Positions 8,482-15,575 of a stretch of DNA of 16,033 nt are shown one piece after another (the first letter of the stretch is position 1; each line of letters starts with the position of its first letter). The DNA lies in the NCBI GenBank assembly GCA_004357015.1, contig SMXE01000230.1, positions 1-16,033 of the forward strand, given 5' to 3'. A program made the translations under genes and the position numbers. A model generated the notes under the pieces. It saw only the letters and a program-made list of their open reading frames with translations, did not search any database and had not been told where the DNA came from. This DNA is from Caldithrix sp. (GTDB taxonomy: Bacteria > Zhuqueibacterota > Zhuqueibacteria > Oceanimicrobiales > Oceanimicrobiaceae).

Positions 8482-9399
8482 ATGCAGATGGGAAATTCAC
8501 TTCTTCGCTCCCGAACGTCATACAGTCCCCTTAATCTTGTCCTGGCTTTGCTGAGCCTCCTCAGCCTTGCGCTCATCATGAACAGTTGCACCAGCAATCC
8601 AATTGGTGAGGATGAGATCTCATTTGGAAAACGTGAATTGAAGGGGGAGGTACGCCTTGCCAACAACTCAAACCCGGAAGGTGTTTTTGTCTGGTTGGAG
8701 GGTTTCGACTTCGACACCACCACGGACGCGGACGGACGTTTCAGCTTTATTCTGCCGCCGCCGGCAGCGCAACCGGGAGGTGGCCTGAGTGGCGCGTTCA
8801 GGCTCTACTTTTACATGGCGAATTATGAGTTGGATTCCGTTGCGGTGTTTGTGCAGAATGGCGAGTTTTTGTATTCGACAGGTGACATCAACAGCGCCGG
8901 GGAGCTTGTCTTGCCGCGCCATCTGGTGCAAATCCTCAACATCAGGTCCAGCATGTTCCCGGAGTCTGTCAGGCGTGATGAGACGATTAGCGTTATAGCC
9001 AAGTTTCAGTTTAGCACCTTGCGTTCTGATACAGCATTCGTCTACATGCCCGGCGTCGTGAACGGTTTCCTGAATCCCATTCTCTTTCACAACCGCGATA
9101 CAGGCGAAATTCTCATTTTTTCGTCAACACATGCCGGTCTTCCCGTCGGAGACACCTTGAAAGTCACCAATGACGGACCGGTTGAACTCATCAGGGTGGT
9201 GACTGCTGCTACGCAGGATTTCCCCGTCGGGAGTTACGAGGCGGTGCCCTTTCTGTTCGTTCTGCAAGACGGCATTCCCCGCGAGCTTGCCAATAATATC
9301 AGGGTTGATATGAGAGCGTTAAGCCCCGACTATCTTGACATCCCGTTTGTCCGTCAGCGCAGTTTGATGACTGTGCTGCCTGCTGAAGCGCCAAACTAA
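8482..9399 (+). CDS. Lipoprotein with carboxypeptidase-regulatory-like domain (twin 1)
   Basis: A 305-residue protein with a long hydrophobic signal ending I-M-N-S-C, so Cys36 is the likely lipidated residue; the mature part begins C-T-S-N-P-I-G. After a short linker comes a compact beta-domain of CarboxypepD_reg-like type: L-K-G-E-V-R-L, V-F-V-W-L-E-G-F, T-D-A-D-G-R-F-S-F and L-P-P-P at about residues 52-96. The remaining 200 residues are beta-rich and unrecognised, ending with Y-L-D-I-P-F-V-R-Q. The whole protein aligns with the next gene product, so they are tandem paralogues. The gene follows the TonB-dependent receptor by 7 bases. The ATG at 8488 is an alternative start. It probably sits on the outer membrane and works with the receptor (inferred). 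It is not a SusD-type helical protein. Confidence 0.83.
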   Translation: MQMGNSLLRSRTSYSPLNLVLALLSLLSLALIMNSCTSNPIGEDEISFGKRELKGEVRLANNSNPEGVFVWLEGFDFDTTTDADGRFSFILPPPAAQPGGGLSGAFRLYFYMANYELDSVAVFVQNGEFLYSTGDINSAGELVLPRHLVQILNIRSSMFPESVRRDETISVIAKFQFSTLRSDTAFVYMPGVVNGFLNPILFHNRDTGEILIFSSTHAGLPVGDTLKVTNDGPVELIRVVTAATQDFPVGSYEAVPFLFVLQDGIPRELANNIRVDMRALSPDYLDIPFVRQRSLMTVLPAEAPN

Positions 9400-9497
9400 C
9401 ATCCGTCTGCGCCGTTTCGGCCTGTGAAGCAGTTCATTGATTCGGTTCTTCCCTTTTGATTCTTTTTCCATTTCCAATTTATGAGGTAATTACTGGC

Positions 9498-10382
9498 ATG
9501 TTTCGAACGGTTTTCTCCATTCTCGTTATCGGTTATTTGGGGCTTGTTGCATGTGAGTCAAATCCGGTTGGCGGCGGCACTGACATCGCTGCCCCAAGGC
9601 GCCGTCTGCTGGGTGAAGTGAGGTTGGACGCTCGCATGATGCCGCCCGCTGGCGTATATGTCTGGCTTGAGGGCTTTAACCTGGGTCAGAAAACGGCTGC
9701 CGATGGAAGGTTCGAATTTGTGTTGCCGCCACCGCTGGCGCAATCCGGCGGCAGAGGTGTATCAGGCGCCTTCAACATCTATTATTTCATGGCAAATTTT
9801 CGATTGGCTGTCACTCCGGTTCAGGTGATCAGCGGTGTTCTTGTCTACTCGACTGATCAAATTGATGCGGATGGTGAGCTCAGAATTCCCAAAACGCTGT
9901 CGCAGCGCCTGCGAATTGGGACATCCATGCAACCTTATTCAGTGAGAAATTCTGACATAAACGTCACCGCTGGCAAGACAGATTTCCTCGTACGAGTGAA
10001 TGTGACACTGCAAGCTGTGCGCGATTCGGTCATCGTGTTCTTTCCAAGAAAAGTTGGCCCGACTATTAGCCCCCTGCTTTTTAGAAACGTTGCTACCAAT
10101 GAAACAAAAATATTCGGTTCCGCGATTGCCGGTTTTGTGGCAAGTGACATCGATACCATCGATAGCGTGCCGGTAGTACGGACACTGGTTGTGCCGATCT
10201 TCCCCGATGATCTCGAGCCGGGAGAGTATGAAATCATCCCGTATCTCCTGATTCAGGATCAACAAGTACCCGAGGCGCTGATCGAGAGCCTCGGCATTGA
10301 TGTTCTCATACTCGGTGAATCATATATAAATCTGCCCATGCTGCGTCAGGCAGATCCGCTTACTTTCAGGGTTGAGCCGTAG
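9498..10382 (+). CDS. Lipoprotein with carboxypeptidase-regulatory-like domain (twin 2)
   Basis: The ATG at 9498 is chosen: it is preceded by GAGGTAA and opens directly into a short signal ending L-V-A-C (Cys19), whereas the longer TTG frame from 9456 adds a hydrophobic stretch of no use. The product has 294 residues. The mature part begins C-E-S-N-P-V-G, then L-L-G-E-V-R-L, V-Y-V-W-L-E-G-F, A-D-G-R-F-E-F, V-L-P-P-P, S-G-A-F and F-M-A-N, all matched in order in twin 1. The end Y-I-N-L-P-M-L-R-Q also matches. The pair have clearly diverged, so the duplication is not recent. A 98-base gap separates it from twin 1, with no convincing terminator, so it is likely in the same transcript as the receptor. 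Its function is unknown. Confidence 0.83.
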   Translation: MFRTVFSILVIGYLGLVACESNPVGGGTDIAAPRRRLLGEVRLDARMMPPAGVYVWLEGFNLGQKTAADGRFEFVLPPPLAQSGGRGVSGAFNIYYFMANFRLAVTPVQVISGVLVYSTDQIDADGELRIPKTLSQRLRIGTSMQPYSVRNSDINVTAGKTDFLVRVNVTLQAVRDSVIVFFPRKVGPTISPLLFRNVATNETKIFGSAIAGFVASDIDTIDSVPVVRTLVVPIFPDDLEPGEYEIIPYLLIQDQQVPEALIESLGIDVLILGESYINLPMLRQADPLTFRVEP

Positions 10383-10427
10383 CACCGTTTCTCAATACCA
10401 CAACGATAAGTACAGCGGGAATTTTGC

Positions 10428-10455
10428 TTGTTTATTAGGGCCTGCCTCTTATATT
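10428..10455 (+). promoter_or_regulatory. Candidate promoter upstream of the aminotransferase
   Basis: TTGTTT at 10428-10433 and TATATT at 10450-10455 are separated by 16 bases. The pair lies in the 229-base gap after twin 2 and about 155 bases before the aminotransferase start. The arrangement is nearly the same as the one at 12756-12783. Seen by eye only. Confidence 0.3.
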
Positions 10456-10611
10456 ACAAACTGAATTCTTTTTGTGTCGTCCTGAAATAAGTTGACGCTT
10501 AGTAGCGCTTGTTCAGTACGTTTGCTGTTTTACGGTGCGGCTTTGCCACGTTAGGACAAGGGAGAAATTGATCAAGCAACTTGCGCTTAGAGCGAATGAA
10601 AGGCATCTGAT

Positions 10612-11727
10612 TTGACGCACGGAAAAAGATTGTCACGCAGAGTTCAGGAGATAAGGCCTTCCGGGATTCGCCGTATATTCGATATTGCCTGCGCCAATCC
10701 GGATGGCATGAATTTATCCATCGGTGACCCGGATTTCGATGTTCCAGGACCGATAAAAGAGGAAGCAATTTCCTCGATTCATGGTGGTTTCAACCGCTAT
10801 GTTTCGACCCGGGGGATTCCGGAGTTGCGCGAAAAGTTGACGCAACATCTCGAAGAAAGACAATGCAAGTTTGAGGACGTTCTCATTACGGCTGGCGCTA
10901 CCGGGGCCTTCTATCTGGCGATTCTGGCTGTGGCAGGACCCGGTGATGAGGTGTTGATCGCCGACCCATATTTCGTGGCCTACGCCAACGTGGTCATTAT
11001 GTGCGGTGGTATCCCGAAGTTGATCGACACCTACCCTGACTTTACTTTGCGGGAAGACGCGATTGTGCCGCTCATCACTGAGCGAACTCGGGCTATCGTC
11101 ATCAACCATCCCAATAATCCCACCGGGGTTACGTACAGTCCGGACGAGCTACAACTGGTTGCCGATATTGCCCGGCAATACAGCCTGCACATTGTTTCCG
11201 ACGAAATCTACGACAAGTTCGTGTACGACGATTCGTTTGTCAGCATGGGCAACGTGGCTAACGGTGCGATTGTCATCAGCGGCTTCTCGAAGACGGCCGG
11301 CATGACAGGTTGGCGGCTTGGCTATGCTTACGGCCCCAAAGTGTTGATAGATGCCATGGCGACTTTTCAGCAATATTCATATGTTTGTGCGAACTCCATT
11401 GCACAAAAGGCTGCGGTGCTGGCGGTGGACTTTGACATGCGCCCGTACGTCGATCGATATCGTGCCCGCAGGGACAAGGTTTATGATGCGCTCGGAGACC
11501 GTTTTGAGATCGTCAAGCCCGGTGGCGCGTTTTACCTTTTCCCCAAAGCTCCCGGCGGCGATGCGGACGCCTTTGTGACAAGGGCGATTGAACGCAAAGT
11601 CTTCATCATCCCCGGGAACGTGTTCTCGGAGCGGAATTCGCACTTCAGGATTTCATTTGCGGTTGCTGACGCGAAACTCGACCAGGCGCTCGACATTCTA
11701 AACGAAATTGCGCTGGAATTTTGCTGA
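10612..11727 (+). CDS. Class I/II PLP-dependent aminotransferase
   Basis: A 371-residue fold-type I aminotransferase. The start is TTG at 10612 with AAAGG about 8 bases before it; the TTG at 10630 is also possible and closer to the usual family start (L-S-R-R-V-Q-E-I-R-P-S-G-I-R). Visible residues: N-N-P-T-G with Asn169 as the PLP O3-binding residue, Asp197 and Tyr200 in S-D-E-I-Y for the pyridine nitrogen and O3, Lys227 in S-G-F-S-K-T as the Schiff-base lysine, M-T-G-W-R-L-G-Y after it, and Arg346 in H-F-R-I-S-F for the substrate carboxylate. It moves an amino group between an amino acid and a 2-oxo acid in the cytoplasm. It resembles the aspartate/aromatic aminotransferase Igamma group, but the substrate cannot be fixed. 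The GNAT gene follows after 54 bases on the same strand. Confidence 0.93.
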   Translation: MTHGKRLSRRVQEIRPSGIRRIFDIACANPDGMNLSIGDPDFDVPGPIKEEAISSIHGGFNRYVSTRGIPELREKLTQHLEERQCKFEDVLITAGATGAFYLAILAVAGPGDEVLIADPYFVAYANVVIMCGGIPKLIDTYPDFTLREDAIVPLITERTRAIVINHPNNPTGVTYSPDELQLVADIARQYSLHIVSDEIYDKFVYDDSFVSMGNVANGAIVISGFSKTAGMTGWRLGYAYGPKVLIDAMATFQQYSYVCANSIAQKAAVLAVDFDMRPYVDRYRARRDKVYDALGDRFEIVKPGGAFYLFPKAPGGDADAFVTRAIERKVFIIPGNVFSERNSHFRISFAVADAKLDQALDILNEIALEFC

Positions 11728-11781
11728 ACTTTTTGACCTTTGTGCGGATTCCCCCTAATTTGTTTTCGCGATGGAGGCGTG

Positions 11782-12744
11782 ATGGCAGATCTCAGGCGCA
11801 TGTTACAGGCCGATCTTGACCAAGTGAACCTGCTCCTGTCAAAGTCCTTCACGCTCGCGCGCACCAAGGAAGAAGGGCAGGCCACCCGCATCCCCCTGTG
11901 TCGCAAATCGTTCATTGAAATGTACCGGGCAGCGAACCCGCAAGGGGCATTTGTTGCTGAAAAGTCCGGCCGTATCGTCGCATTTTGCTTTTCACGGCTC
12001 TGGGGTTCTGTTGGATGGCTGGGACCTTTGGGCGTGCTGCCTGCTGAACAAGGGAAAGGACTCGGCAAGCAAATTGTGGCCGCTGCGGTCGAAAGTCTGC
12101 AGGCGGGTGGCGCAACCACTATCGGGCTGGAGCTTGCCGCGCAATCGACTTACAATTTGGCATTTTATTCGCGGATGGGGTTCGTGCCGCAACAGCCCAC
12201 CGTTGACATGATACGCCGGACAGAAGCCGGTAACCAGAACGTTATGCCCGGCGATATCCGCGTGTTGCGTTACGGCGCTCTTTCCCGCACACAAAAGCCT
12301 CGGTTCTTAACACGGATAGCGAAAGTGGCTGAGGAATTGGAATCCGGCCTCGACTATCGCGCGGAGATTCAACTCGGATGGAAATTTCAATTTGGTGATG
12401 CTATCCTTTTTTTGAAGGATGAGACCGTGATGGCGTTTGTTTTTGCTCACACGGAGAATTATTCGGTCGAGGAGGAGAGGCGGTTCTTGAAAGTAAATGT
12501 TCTGCAGATCGTCCCCGGGCGGGAGCCCGACATGTTGCCGATTGTACTTGCCGGCATCGTGAACTGGGCCGGAGCAGAAAAGTTGCCTCGACTTTACTTG
12601 CGCATCCCGACCCGTTACCACAAAGCGTATGCTTTCGCCCTGCGAGAAGGATTTAAAATTGTGAGAAATGAGCTCCGGATGACGCTTGACGGATTTTGCC
12701 AAAAAGATTCCACGGAACACGTCAACTCGAGCAAGTGGGAGTAG
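11782..12744 (+). CDS. GNAT-family acetyltransferase, probably two GNAT domains
   Basis: The ATG at 11782 is chosen because GGAGG lies at 11773-11777 and the sequence M-A-D-L-R-R-M-L-Q-A-D-L-D-Q-V is a typical GNAT first strand and helix. The product has 320 residues. The first half has motif A, L-G-V-L-P-A-E-Q-G-K-G-L-G-K at 83-96, the acetyl-CoA pyrophosphate loop (Q-x-x-G-x-G), and the N-L-A-F-Y-S-R-M-G-F motif B region at 125-134. The second half (about 180-310) follows the same strand pattern, ending in A-Y-A-F-A-L-R-E-G-F, but its acetyl-CoA loop is not recognisable; it looks like a degenerate second GNAT domain. Such tandem proteins acetylate amines of small molecules or proteins. The target is unknown. 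It lies between an aminotransferase and an aldolase. Confidence 0.85.
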   Translation: MADLRRMLQADLDQVNLLLSKSFTLARTKEEGQATRIPLCRKSFIEMYRAANPQGAFVAEKSGRIVAFCFSRLWGSVGWLGPLGVLPAEQGKGLGKQIVAAAVESLQAGGATTIGLELAAQSTYNLAFYSRMGFVPQQPTVDMIRRTEAGNQNVMPGDIRVLRYGALSRTQKPRFLTRIAKVAEELESGLDYRAEIQLGWKFQFGDAILFLKDETVMAFVFAHTENYSVEEERRFLKVNVLQIVPGREPDMLPIVLAGIVNWAGAEKLPRLYLRIPTRYHKAYAFALREGFKIVRNELRMTLDGFCQKDSTEHVNSSKWE

Positions 12745-12755
12745 ATAGATTTCAC

Positions 12756-12783
12756 TTGTATTGTTTTGTTGTTTTCTTATATT
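12756..12783 (+). promoter_or_regulatory. Candidate promoter upstream of the DHDPS-like gene
   Basis: TTGTAT at 12756-12761 and TATATT at 12778-12783 are separated by 16 bases, about 97 bases before the start at 12880. It matches the layout of the candidate at 10428-10455, including C-T just before TATATT. Evidence is visual only. Confidence 0.3.
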
Positions 12784-12879
12784 TAGAGAGATTCCATCCC
12801 GCCAAGTTTTATCTTTATGCACTTGTTCTTATGTACTATCCGGCATATTCCGGTTGACTGACGCCCCTACACAAAAACG

Positions 12880-13758
12880 ATGTCATTGAAAGGCATTTTT
12901 TGTCCCGTTGTTACGCCGTTCACTGGTGGCGGGATCGCGGTGGACGGATTCAGAAGGAACATTGATTTCTGGACATCAACTGGCCTGTCCGGATATGTCA
13001 TTCTCGGATCAACGGGAGAGGCCGCGCTCTTGACGGAAAGTGAACGCGCCGCGCTGATTCAGCTTGCACGCGAATGTGCGCCGGATCAGTCATTGATCGT
13101 CGGTACGGGATGCGAAGCTACCGAGGCGACCATCCGTTCCACGAAGGCGGCGGCAGACCTCGGGGCAGATTATGCGCTTGTCATAACGCCGAGTTACTTT
13201 AAGGCACAAATGACTCCTGATTGTCTGCGTGCGCACTTTTTGACAGTCGCCGATGAATCTCCTGTGCCGGTCATCGTATATAATGTGCCTAAGTTTACTG
13301 ACCTGGATATCTCGCCGGATGTCGTCGCCGATCTGGCGCGGCATGAAAATATTTGCGCTATGAAGGAGAGTGCTGATGATTTGGTCAAACTTGCCACCCT
13401 GTCCGGGAATATATCGCCGGAGTTCGAATTGCTGATAGGCAATGCCGGCGTGTTCTTGGCCGGGCTGTCGGCAGGTGCAGGCGGCGCTATATTGGCATTG
13501 TGCAATTTTGCGGCCCGCGAATGTGTTGAAGTGTATAATCTGGTCCGCCGGCAATCTTACGACGAAGCTCGGGAAATTTTTCTTCGTCTTTTGCCTTTGG
13601 CCACAGCCATCGTTGGCAAGCATGGGGTGCCTGGGATAAAGGCAGCAATGGATATCCGGGGTCAATGCGGTGGCGAGCCGAGGCGGCCGCTTCTGCCACC
13701 GGCTGCGAAGGTTAAGTTGGAGATTGAAGGTCTGCTTAGAGAAGCGGAGTTGTTGTAG
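12880..13758 (+). CDS. DHDPS/NAL-superfamily aldolase (not a typical DapA)
   Basis: A 292-residue class I aldolase of the usual length. Motifs: G-S-T-G-E at 43-47 (carboxylate-binding loop), T-P-S-Y-F around 107-111, Tyr134 in Y-N-V-P (proton relay) and Lys162 in A-M-K-E-S (Schiff base with pyruvate or another 2-oxo acid). The family joins or splits pyruvate and an aldehyde. In E. coli DapA the residue two after Y-N-V-P is Arg138, which binds the semialdehyde carboxylate; here it is Phe139 (Y-N-V-P-K-F-T). True dihydrodipicolinate synthesis is therefore less likely than a 4-hydroxy-2-oxoglutarate aldolase-like or sugar-acid aldolase role. No clear Shine-Dalgarno precedes the ATG. The STAS gene follows after 31 bases. 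A near-palindrome, CCGGCATATTCCGG, lies at 12840-12853. Confidence 0.9.
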   Translation: MSLKGIFCPVVTPFTGGGIAVDGFRRNIDFWTSTGLSGYVILGSTGEAALLTESERAALIQLARECAPDQSLIVGTGCEATEATIRSTKAAADLGADYALVITPSYFKAQMTPDCLRAHFLTVADESPVPVIVYNVPKFTDLDISPDVVADLARHENICAMKESADDLVKLATLSGNISPEFELLIGNAGVFLAGLSAGAGGAILALCNFAARECVEVYNLVRRQSYDEAREIFLRLLPLATAIVGKHGVPGIKAAMDIRGQCGGEPRRPLLPPAAKVKLEIEGLLREAELL

Positions 13759-13789
13759 AAATCGTAAAAACGAAAAGGATTCTGGTTCC

Positions 13790-14146
13790 ATGATTAAGAT
13801 CATAGAAAAAACTGCGAACGATGCCACGGTGGCTGTTTGCATGATTGAGGGCAAACTTTCCGGCATCGAAGGAAAGGGAAAGGTGCAAGACAAGATCCAC
13901 GATTTGATGGCGCGCGGCATTGTAAGAGTTGTGCTTGATCTATCCAAAGTCAATTGGATTGACAGCACCGGACTGGGAGAATTGATCGCATCGTTGTCCT
14001 CACTGAAAAAAAAGGATGGCAACATGGCGTTGTCAAATATCCAGTCGCCCGTGCAAAGTCTTTTGAAGATGACAAATCTGCATCAGATTTTTGATATTTT
14101 TGGGACTGTTGAGCAGGCCCTGGAGAAATTAGGTCATCAGGAGTGA
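13790..14146 (+). CDS. STAS-domain anti-sigma factor antagonist
   Basis: The ATG at 13790 is chosen because the STAS fold begins there (M-I-K-I-I-E-K); the frame upstream overlaps the aldolase gene and is not family-like. The product has 118 residues, normal for a single STAS domain. The signature D-S-T-G-L-G at 58-63 holds Ser59, the residue that is phosphorylated by an RsbW/SpoIIAB-type kinase in the family. Upstream V-V-L-D-L-S-K-V-N-W-I forms the central strand. Such proteins bind an anti-sigma factor when unphosphorylated and so free a sigma factor; others act in stressosome-like or transport settings. No kinase, phosphatase or sigma gene is in the window, so it is an orphan here. An AAAAGGA lies about 12 bases before the start. 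Confidence 0.9.
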   Translation: MIKIIEKTANDATVAVCMIEGKLSGIEGKGKVQDKIHDLMARGIVRVVLDLSKVNWIDSTGLGELIASLSSLKKKDGNMALSNIQSPVQSLLKMTNLHQIFDIFGTVEQALEKLGHQE

Positions 14147-14257
14147 AACACCCAGACCTTCTCTTTCTACAAAGCCTTTTTCATCATCCATTATTTTCAT
14201 CTGAGCACTCGGAGCAATTCTTTCATTCACTGTTCTTGAAATTGAAAGGTATGCCCC

Positions 14258-14419
14258 ATGAAAACCAGTGCCAGCATATTTGGACGCTCATCCCTCTCAC
14301 TGCTGCGGCTCCACATGGACAAGATAGGAGATTGCGTGCGGCCGTCCTTTCTTTCTCGCTTTGTTACGTCTCCCAAAGGCACTTCTCCATTCACCGGCGC
14401 GCGCTTATTCTTCGTTTGA
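14258..14419 (+). pseudogene. Remnant of a DUF47 (PhoU-like) phosphate transport regulator
   Basis: A 53-codon frame starts at an ATG with GAAAGGT about 7 bases before it. Its first 29 residues (M-K-T-S-A-S-I-F-G-R-S-S, then L-H-M-D-K-I-G-D-C-V-R-P) look like the N-terminus of the DUF47/TIGR00153 PhoU-like family, where H-M-x-K-V-x-x-C is typical. The homology then stops. A few codons later, in another frame (about 14365-14410), R-L-P-K-A-L-L followed by A-R-A-Y resembles the L-P-[KR]-[AS]-L-F-L-P-x-D-R segment found further on in the family (normal length about 210 residues). The best reading is a gene that lost most of its body, though a short real peptide cannot be excluded. It lies just before the Na+/phosphate cotransporter gene, where such regulators are often found. 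The rest of 14147-14486 shows no gene. Confidence 0.5.
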
Positions 14420-14486
14420 CTTTTTCCTTTTTCTGCTTTATACTTGGCCAATCAACGGCGGTGTATTGGAAGGCGGCGGAGAGGAT

Positions 14487-15572
14487 ATGAAATCCGATCA
14501 ACCCAAAGTTCTACTCAAAATTTTTGCTTTTATAGGGCTGCTTTATCTCTTTATTCTCAGCATTTCCATGATGGGTGCGGCCTTCAAACTGTTCGGAAAA
14601 GGATTTGCCGAGCAACTAATTGCCACGACCTCCAACCCGTTTGTGGGCCTGTTGATCGGTATCCTCGCCACGAGTGTGATCCAGAGTTCCTCAACCACCA
14701 CTTCTTTGGTGGTCGGACTGGTTGGTGCCAATGCCCTCACAATCGGCAACGCCATCCCCATCATCATGGGCAGCAACATCGGTACGAGCATCACCAATAC
14801 CATTGTTTCGTTAGGGCACATTTCAAACAAAAATGAGTTCAAGCGGGCGTTTGCCGGCTCAACCGTACATGACTTTTTCAATCTGATCACGGTTGCTATT
14901 CTGTTTCCGCTGCAGTTGTCGACCAATTTTCTCGGCATCGTCGCACATAAACTGGCGGATGTGTTCCAGGCGGTTGGCGGCTTGAAGACGGTCAGTCCCA
15001 TCAAGGTGATTACCAAGCCGGTCATCGGTCTCATAGAAACTTTGACCGGCAGTTCTCCGGTTATCATTCTGGTCTTGTCGTTTCTCTTCATGTTCTTTGC
15101 GCTACGTTATTTGACGGTCGTTCTGAAGACTTTGCTGTTGGGGCGCATGGAATCGCTGTTTGATGAATACATTTTCAAGACGGCTGCGCGCAGTTTTATA
15201 TTTGGTATCGTGATGACAGTTCTCGTACAAAGCAGCTCAATTACAACATCTATCGCCATTCCGCTGATCGGCGCGGGAATCATCACGTTGCAGCAATTGT
15301 TTCCGTATACGCTTGGCGCCAATATCGGCACCACCATTACCGCCATGCTGGCCTCGCTGGCCACGGGTAGTATCGGCGCGGTGACTGTGGCTTTTGCGCA
15401 CTTCATGTTCAATGTTTTTGGTGTCATTTTGGTTTGGCCTCTGAAAAAAATTCCAATAACAATGGCCACCAAACTGGCAGAACTGGCGATCAAGAATCGT
15501 CTGCTCCCCGTCGCTTATATTCTAATAGTTTTCTTTGTTCTGCCTTTCATCTTCATCTATTTTGCGAGGTGA
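14487..15572 (+). CDS. Na+/phosphate cotransporter (PNaS/NptA-like), without PhoU tail
   Basis: The ATG at 14487 is chosen: GGAG and GAGG lie just before it and the frame upstream is the DUF47 remnant region. The product has 361 residues with about eight to nine hydrophobic segments. The two inverted Na/Pi repeats are plain: Q-S-S-S-T-T-T at 66-72 with G-S-N-I-G-T at 95-100, and Q-S-S-S-I-T-T at 248-254 with G-A-N-I-G-T at 277-282. These QSSS motifs line the sodium and phosphate sites in the family. It imports inorganic phosphate across the inner membrane using the sodium gradient. Many bacterial homologues are about 550 residues with a fused PhoU domain; here the protein ends after the membrane part and a PhoU-like gene follows 3 bases later, so the regulator is a separate chain. 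Confidence 0.93.
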   Translation: MKSDQPKVLLKIFAFIGLLYLFILSISMMGAAFKLFGKGFAEQLIATTSNPFVGLLIGILATSVIQSSSTTTSLVVGLVGANALTIGNAIPIIMGSNIGTSITNTIVSLGHISNKNEFKRAFAGSTVHDFFNLITVAILFPLQLSTNFLGIVAHKLADVFQAVGGLKTVSPIKVITKPVIGLIETLTGSSPVIILVLSFLFMFFALRYLTVVLKTLLLGRMESLFDEYIFKTAARSFIFGIVMTVLVQSSSITTSIAIPLIGAGIITLQQLFPYTLGANIGTTITAMLASLATGSIGAVTVAFAHFMFNVFGVILVWPLKKIPITMATKLAELAIKNRLLPVAYILIVFFVLPFIFIYFAR

Positions 15573-15575
15573 GAT

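Noticed and set aside
12880..13758. Assignment as dapA
   Set aside because: The Arg138 equivalent is Phe and no other lysine-pathway gene is adjacent.
13090..14025. 311-codon minus-strand frame
   Set aside because: It lies antisense to the aldolase and STAS genes, whose motifs are unmistakable; its residue make-up is that of a shadow frame.
14143..14490. 115-codon plus-strand frame between the STAS and cotransporter genes
   Set aside because: No family-like sequence, GTG start inside the STAS stop, and it overlaps the better supported DUF47 remnant in another frame.
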